Of a stretch of 64,000 nucleotides of DNA, positions 59,134 to 64,000 are shown in pieces. This stretch comes from Aquisalibacillus elongatus (GTDB taxonomy: Bacteria > Bacillota > Bacilli > Bacillales > Alkalibacillaceae). Numbering within the stretch: the first letter of the stretch is position 1; the number at the start of each line of letters is the position of its first letter. A model generated the notes under the pieces. That model had not been told where the DNA came from, made no database searches, and worked only from the letters and a program-made list of their open reading frames with translations. The position numbers and the translations under genes were made by a program. Location: the NCBI RefSeq assembly GCF_003843875.1, contig NZ_RKRF01000011.1, positions 62,001 to 126,000 of the forward strand. The letters run 5' to 3'.

Positions 59134-59169
59134 GAGCGCAAGACACCTTTTATGGTGTTACTTGTGCTC
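59134..59169 (+). repeat. Hairpin between gyrB and gyrA
   Basis: GAGCGCAAG/CTTGTGCTC outer stem and ACACC/GGTGT inner stem. GTTTGACC follows, not a T-run. It lies before the gyrA ribosome site and could affect processing or translation. Confidence 0.5.
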
Positions 59170-59197
59170 GTTTGACCATTTAGGGAGGTAATGACGG

Positions 59198-61708
59198 TTG
59201 GAACAACGACCAAGAGTTGAAGAAATTAATATTAGTAATGAAATGCGAACATCCTTTTTAGATTATGCCATGAGTGTTATTGTGTCTCGTGCTTTACCAG
59301 ATGTTCGTGATGGGTTAAAACCCGTACATAGACGTATTTTATATGCGATGCACGACTTAGGAATGCATGCAGATAAAGCTTATAAAAAGTCAGCACGTAT
59401 CGTCGGTGAAGTTATCGGTAAATATCACCCACACGGTGACTCAGCTGTATATGACGCCATGGTGCGTATGGCACAGGACTTTAACTTCCGTAACATGTTG
59501 GTTGATGGTCACGGAAACTTTGGTTCTGTCGACGGAGACTCTGCAGCAGCCATGCGTTATACAGAAGCTCGTATGTCTAAGATTTCAATGGAATTATTAC
59601 GAGATATTAATAAAAATACGATCGATTATAATGATAACTATGACGGGACAGAACGAGAGCCTGTTGTTTTACCGGCTAAATTCCCAAATCTTTTAGTCAA
59701 CGGGGCATCCGGAATTGCGGTTGGAATGGCTACTAATATTCCACCTCACCAATTAGGTGAAGTAATTGATGCTGTTTTAGCCATTAGTGAAAACCCTGAT
59801 CTTACGATTGAAGAAATTATGGAAAACTACCTGCACGGACCAGACTTTCCGACAGGTGGACAAATTTTAGGCAGAAGCGGTATTCGCCAAGCTTATGAAA
59901 CGGGTAAGGGATCACTTACGATTCGTTCGAAAGCTGATATCGTTGAAGAATCAAATGGTAAATCCAAAATTGTCGTCACTGAAATTCCTTTTCAGGTTAA
60001 TAAGGCTAGATTAGTTGAGAAAATTGCAGAGCTTGTCCGAGATAAAAAATTAGATGGCATCACAGACTTACGTGATGAATCAGACCGCGAAGGATTACGG
60101 GTCGTTATCGAACTTCGTAAAGATGCCAACGCGAACGTGGTTTTAAATAACCTGTATAAACAAACAGCTTTACAGACATCATTTGGGATTAATATGTTGG
60201 CGTTAGTGGATGGCCAACCAAAAGTTCTAAATATTAAACAAACACTGCATCACTATCTAGAACACCAAAAAGAAGTCATTATTCGCAGAACGAAATATGA
60301 TTTAGAAAAAGCTGAAGCAAGAGCTCATATTTTAGAAGGTTTACAGATAGCACTTGATCATTTAGATGAAGTGATTGAGTTAATCAGAAAATCTCAAACG
60401 ACTGATGAAGCTCGCGACGGTTTAATGACGCGTTTTGGTTTATCAGAAAAACAAGCTCAAGCGATCTTAGATATGCGCTTACAGCGTTTAACCGGTTTAG
60501 AACGTGAGAAAATTGAAAGCGAATATAAAGAAGTTAAAGAGTTAATTGCTGAACTTAAAGCTATTTTGGCCAATGATGATAAAGTGTTAGAAATCATTAG
60601 AGAAGAACTTCTTGAAATTAAAGAGAAGTATAATGATACACGTCGAACTGAAATAACCGTCGGTGGTATGGACTTTATTGAAGATGAGGACTTAATCCCT
60701 GAGGAAACGGTTATTATTAGCTTGACGCATAGAGGTTATATCAAACGTCTGCCAGCAACCACATATCGTGCTCAACGTCGTGGTGGTCGAGGCATTCAAG
60801 GTATGGGTACAAACGATGAAGATTTTGTTGAGCATTTATTATCTACCTCAACACATGATACTTTGTTATTCTTTACGAATAAAGGAAAAGTTTATCGTGC
60901 GAAAGGGTATGAAATCCCTGAATTTAGTCGTACAGCCAAAGGAATTCCTTTAGTTAATGTACTACAAATTGAAAAAGATGAATGGGTCAACGCCATGATC
61001 TCAGTCAATGAATTTGTAGCTGATTGGTATTTATTCTTTACGACGAAAAACGGTCTATCCAAACGTACAACACTTGATAACTTCGCGAATATTAGGCGAG
61101 GTGGCCTAAGAGCTATTAACCTACGTGAAGATGATGAGTTAATTTCCGTTCGATTAACGGATGGAAACAAAAATATCATGATTGGTACGAAGAATGGTCT
61201 ATTAATTCGATTTAATGAAGATGATGTTCGTTCTATGGGTCGTACAGCTTCTGGTGTTAAAGGGATTACGCTAAAAGAAGATGATGAAGTCGTCTCAATG
61301 GAAATCCTAAACCCGGATGTAGATGTATTAACCGTGACATCCAAAGGGTTTGGTAAGCGAACGCCTGAAGAAGAGTATCGTTTACAAAACCGTGGTGGTA
61401 AAGGTATTTTAACGTGTAAGTTAAACGAAAAGAACGGCCATGTCGTAGCTGTAAAACCTGTCACAGGTGAAGAGGACCTCATGCTAATGACCGCAAGTGG
61501 TGTTTTAATTCGTATGTCTTCTGAATCCATTTCACGTACAGGTCGTAATACACAAGGTGTTAAATTAATTCGTTTAGCCGATGAGGAAGAAGTAGCGACA
61601 GTTGCAAGAGTTGAAAAGGAAGATGAAGAACTAGAACCTGAGGAAGACGAAAACGTAGAATTAGAAGATGCAACGGAAGAACAACCTCATGATGATGATG
61701 AATCATAA
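59198..61708 (+). CDS. gyrA: DNA gyrase subunit A
   Basis: 836 residues from a TTG start with GGGAGGT upstream; the nearby ATG is out of frame. The quinolone-determining region reads [17 protein letters not shown], with the wild-type Ser. The catalytic Tyr lies in [10 protein letters not shown]. The C-terminal pinwheel has the GyrA box [12 protein letters not shown] long Glu/Asp tail ends the protein. Confidence 0.98.
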   Translation: MEQRPRVEEINISNEMRTSFLDYAMSVIVSRALPDVRDGLKPVHRRILYAMHDLGMHADKAYKKSARIVGEVIGKYHPHGDSAVYDAMVRMAQDFNFRNMLVDGHGNFGSVDGDSAAAMRYTEARMSKISMELLRDINKNTIDYNDNYDGTEREPVVLPAKFPNLLVNGASGIAVGMATNIPPHQLGEVIDAVLAISENPDLTIEEIMENYLHGPDFPTGGQILGRSGIRQAYETGKGSLTIRSKADIVEESNGKSKIVVTEIPFQVNKARLVEKIAELVRDKKLDGITDLRDESDREGLRVVIELRKDANANVVLNNLYKQTALQTSFGINMLALVDGQPKVLNIKQTLHHYLEHQKEVIIRRTKYDLEKAEARAHILEGLQIALDHLDEVIELIRKSQTTDEARDGLMTRFGLSEKQAQAILDMRLQRLTGLEREKIESEYKEVKELIAELKAILANDDKVLEIIREELLEIKEKYNDTRRTEITVGGMDFIEDEDLIPEETVIISLTHRGYIKRLPATTYRAQRRGGRGIQGMGTNDEDFVEHLLSTSTHDTLLFFTNKGKVYRAKGYEIPEFSRTAKGIPLVNVLQIEKDEWVNAMISVNEFVADWYLFFTTKNGLSKRTTLDNFANIRRGGLRAINLREDDELISVRLTDGNKNIMIGTKNGLLIRFNEDDVRSMGRTASGVKGITLKEDDEVVSMEILNPDVDVLTVTSKGFGKRTPEEEYRLQNRGGKGILTCKLNEKNGHVVAVKPVTGEEDLMLMTASGVLIRMSSESISRTGRNTQGVKLIRLADEEEVATVARVEKEDEELEPEEDENVELEDATEEQPHDDDES

Positions 61709-61731
61709 TGACTGCTGATTCTTATACAATT

Positions 61732-61762
61732 AAAGCTCGTCTCATTAGACGGGCTTTATCTT
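61732..61762 (+). terminator. Terminator after gyrA
   Basis: AAAGCTCGTC, 6-base loop, GACGGGCTTT (one G-T pair), then ATCTTTATC. Confidence 0.7.
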
Positions 61763-61812
61763 TATCAATTATAGAACTTTAGAATTTTTGTTGGGTGAGA
61801 GGAGTTTTAAAC

Positions 61813-62919
61813 ATGAGGGTTCATCCAGAAAAACTAGTCCCCGGTTGTTTAGTCACGAAAGATGTGATGGGTCAAACGATATTTCCGTTAATTCCTAAGA
61901 ATACAGTGATCGAGCCGATTCATATTAAAGTTTTAACCGATTTTCAAATCTCTTATGTAGAAGTCGCTTCTAGGTTAGTGAATGGCGAATTGTTTAAAGC
62001 TCAAGAGGTTTCCAAAGAGGAATCAGAAGAAGAGTCAACAGAGCGTCAAACAAGTACAAAACAGACGTTCCTTACGTTCTATGAACAATATGTTCATGTT
62101 GTAAAAGAAACAAAACAATTATTTTCAAACTGGTCACAACGTCCAGAATTGGATCTTTCCAAAATCAGACAATTAATCCATCCATTAATCGAAAAAGGAG
62201 AATCTTCCTCAAATGTCTTAATGGAGCTCCATCATTATACGGATAAAAATGATTATTTTTATCATCACATCGTAGCGATGTCAGTTCTATCTGCTTTTAT
62301 CGCTAAGAAACTAAAGTATAATCAAAATGAACGAATGCAAATCGCTTTAGCCGCTTACCTTAGTGATATTGGAATGTTGAAAGAGGACTGGCATTTGTAT
62401 AAAAAAGACGGTGCTTTAACAGCTACTGAATACGAACGCGTTAAAAAACACCCTATATTGTCTTATCGAATGATTGAACACGAACCATACTTAAGTAAGA
62501 ATACAAAAATTGCCGTTTTACAACACCATGAGCGATTAGATGGTACAGGTTATCCACTTGGTGTAGAGCATGATCATTTACACCCATATGCTAGAATTAT
62601 TGCTGTAAGCGACATGTTTCATGCTATGACATCTGAGCGTCACTACCGAAAGAAACAGTCACCATTTAAAGTTATTGAAGAATTGCTTAATAGGCAATTT
62701 GGTAAGTTAGATATGAAAATTGTTAAAACACTAGTGAATGCTGTCGTATTTTTTTCAGCAGGCACAAAAGTCCGTTTAACCAATAATGAAACAGGTGAGA
62801 TTGTCTTTGTAGATCAAAAATATCCGACTAGACCAATGGTGAAAAAAGACGGAGATCAAGACATTATTAATTTAGTTAACCACCGGGAATTGTATATTGA
62901 AGAAGTTCTTTTTAATTAG
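61813..62919 (+). CDS. HD-GYP domain protein with altered metal site
   Basis: 368 residues from ATG 61813 with GAGAGGAG upstream. An N-terminal region (MRVHPEKLVPGCLVTKDV), an acidic linker with EESEEESTE near 72-80, then an HD-GYP domain (about 140-310). HHERLDGTGYPLG and VKKHPILSYRMIE are intact. The HD motif reads YLSDIGM instead of LHDIGK: Ser184 stands where the metal-binding His should be, Asp185 is kept. It may be a weak or inactive c-di-GMP phosphodiesterase, or a receptor. It lies between gyrA and dacA as its own unit. Confidence 0.8.
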   Translation: MRVHPEKLVPGCLVTKDVMGQTIFPLIPKNTVIEPIHIKVLTDFQISYVEVASRLVNGELFKAQEVSKEESEEESTERQTSTKQTFLTFYEQYVHVVKETKQLFSNWSQRPELDLSKIRQLIHPLIEKGESSSNVLMELHHYTDKNDYFYHHIVAMSVLSAFIAKKLKYNQNERMQIALAAYLSDIGMLKEDWHLYKKDGALTATEYERVKKHPILSYRMIEHEPYLSKNTKIAVLQHHERLDGTGYPLGVEHDHLHPYARIIAVSDMFHAMTSERHYRKKQSPFKVIEELLNRQFGKLDMKIVKTLVNAVVFFSAGTKVRLTNNETGEIVFVDQKYPTRPMVKKDGDQDIINLVNHRELYIEEVLFN

Positions 62920-62928
62920 GTTTACAAA

Positions 62929-62970
62929 AACCATTAGTTAAGTAAAAAGTACTTGGCTAATGGTTTTTTT
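62929..62970 (+). terminator. Terminator after the HD-GYP gene
   Basis: AACCATTAG at 62929-62937 pairs with CTAATGGTT at 62957-62965, extended by AAGT/ACTT, followed by TTTTT. Confidence 0.92.
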
Positions 62971-63100
62971 AGATTACAAGTTTAAGTCTATTATTTACAT
63001 ATATTTTTAAAGAATATGTCTAAATTACCAATGAGATTACAAATAGAATCGTGTATAATAAAACTGTAAAGCTATCAAGAGATTATGGGGGAAGAACGAG

Positions 63101-64000
63101 ATGAAGAGAACATTTAAAAAGATTAATCTATTAACAATAGCAACGTTGTTACTTTTAAGTACTTTATTTATAAATCCATATAAAACAGAAGCTGCGATTG
63201 AGACCGAAGCGGAATCTGCGATTATAGTAGATTTTGAAACAGGCGATGTTTTATTATCCAAAAATGCTGATCTAGCTCTACCACCAGCAAGTATGACGAA
63301 AATGATGACTGAATACTTAGTGTTAGAAGCGGTTCATAACGAAGATTTGTCTTGGGACTCAAAAGTTGAGATTAGTGAATATGCTTATGAAATCTCTGCA
63401 AACAATCTATCATCAGGTATAGGTTTGCGTTTAGATCATGAGTATACGGTTAAAGATTTATACGATGCTATGGTGATTAATTCTGATAACGCAACAACAA
63501 TCGCTTTAGCAGAATTTATTGCAGGTAGTGAAGGCGAATTTGTTAACATGATGAATGAGAAAGCCGAAGAACTTGGCATGACAGATTATAAGTTCGTCAA
63601 CTCATCAGGGCTGAATAACTCGTTCTTAGGTGAAAATAGACCTGAAGGGACAGACCCTGAAGGTGAAAACCTGATGTCAGCACGTGATACAGCTAAATTG
63701 GCTTATCATTTAATTCATGATTACCCTGAAGTTTTAGACGTTTCTAGTATTCCTCGTAAAGAATTTGAGAATCAATCCATTGAAAACTATAACTGGATGT
63801 TACCTGGCATGGGTGAAGGTGTCGCACATTTTACTTATGAAGGACTAGATGGGTTAAAAACGGGACATACAAACTTAGCAGGCTATACCTTCACAGGGAC
63901 AGCAGAGCGTAATAGCCAACGTTTAATTACTGTCGTGATGAAAACCGAAAGCAAAGCTGAACGATTCAATGAAACAGCTAATCTATTAGACTATGGGTTT
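63101..64000 (+). CDS. dacA: D-alanyl-D-alanine carboxypeptidase (PBP5), 3' end outside window
   Basis: 300 codons are inside the window and the frame runs off the end. Signal peptide about 1-31 (ending TEAAIETEA). The three penicillin-binding motifs are seen: SMTK (PPASMTKMMTEYL), SDN (INSDNATTIAL) and KTG (GLDGLKTGHT). It trims the terminal D-Ala of peptidoglycan stem peptides outside the cell and would carry a C-terminal membrane anchor beyond the window. GGGGGAAG lies 6 bases before the ATG; a TATAAT at 63054-63059 is a likely -10. The family lies just after gyrA in Bacilli. Confidence 0.95.
   Translation, partial: MKRTFKKINLLTIATLLLLSTLFINPYKTEAAIETEAESAIIVDFETGDVLLSKNADLALPPASMTKMMTEYLVLEAVHNEDLSWDSKVEISEYAYEISANNLSSGIGLRLDHEYTVKDLYDAMVINSDNATTIALAEFIAGSEGEFVNMMNEKAEELGMTDYKFVNSSGLNNSFLGENRPEGTDPEGENLMSARDTAKLAYHLIHDYPEVLDVSSIPRKEFENQSIENYNWMLPGMGEGVAHFTYEGLDGLKTGHTNLAGYTFTGTAERNSQRLITVVMKTESKAERFNETANLLDYGF

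Noticed and set aside
60892-61530. 212-codon minus-strand frame opposite gyrA
   Set aside because: Antisense shadow of gyrA, Ser/Thr/Arg-rich with no domain pattern.

Overview
The window is about 64 kb around the replication origin of a low-GC, endospore-forming Bacillaceae. The order rpmH-dnaA-dnaN-yaaA-recF-remB-gyrB-gyrA on one side and rnpA-yidC-jag-mnmE-mnmG-rsmG-noc-parA-parB on the other is the classic Bacillus origin layout. The small spore protein gene sspP, yyaC and the SpoIIIJ-type yidC point to a spore former. Long Asp/Glu/Ser/Asn-rich linkers after the lipobox of secreted lipoproteins suggest a halotolerant or halophilic relative (Halobacillus/Alkalibacillus-like); this is inference and the species cannot be named.

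Layout. 1-1174: a partial membrane-anchored protein and an acidic lipoprotein. 1289-16180: a large cell-wall amino-sugar island. It holds an ABC sugar importer without its ATPase, murQ, murR, nagB, nagA, a glcD-glcF pair, a BadF/BadG-type kinase (murK), secreted nagZ and secreted namZ. 16260-19860: accessory genes (degenerate coding remnants, a cation/proton antiporter, sspP, a CBO0543-type membrane protein with a 46-residue partner). 19871-29252: rlmH, a DnaA-box cluster, then htrA-walJ-yycI-yycH-walK-walR (all minus) and a LysM/G5/M23 endopeptidase. 29550-40127: tRNA-Phe, tRNA-Asp, purA, dnaB(dnaC), rplI, gdpP, yybS, three unknown small genes, rpsR-ssb-rpsF and ychF. 40290-46559: chromosome segregation region with three perfect parS sites, yyzM, a YkvI-like transporter, yyaC, a DUF554 protein, parB, parA, noc and rsmG. 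46569-52163: mnmG, mnmE, jag, yidC, rnpA, rpmH. 52260-54221: bipartite oriC flanking dnaA. 54230-64000: dnaN to gyrA, a degenerate HD-GYP protein and the start of dacA.

How the island works (inference from families). Secreted NagZ and NamZ would trim GlcNAc and MurNAc from peptidoglycan. The ABC importer would bring in the free sugars, MurK would phosphorylate them, and MurQ would split MurNAc-6-P into GlcNAc-6-P and D-lactate. NagA and NagB lead to fructose-6-P, and the FAD/Fe-S pair GlcD-GlcF, embedded in the island, would oxidise the D-lactate to pyruvate. B. subtilis uses a PTS (MurP) instead. The murQ promoter has perfect -35 and -10 boxes, a downstream cre and an upstream pair of palindromes 20 bp apart, a good candidate for MurR control. 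The nagA and glcD promoters appear to overlap on one shared palindromic -10.

Other regulatory structure: a PurBox pair before purA, WalR-box-like repeats before the M23 gene, an S6:S18-type leader before rpsF, four DnaA-box matches between rlmH and htrA, three parS sites, DnaA-trios at the unwinding region, and many intrinsic terminators. No IS element, prophage, rRNA operon or CRISPR array was seen.
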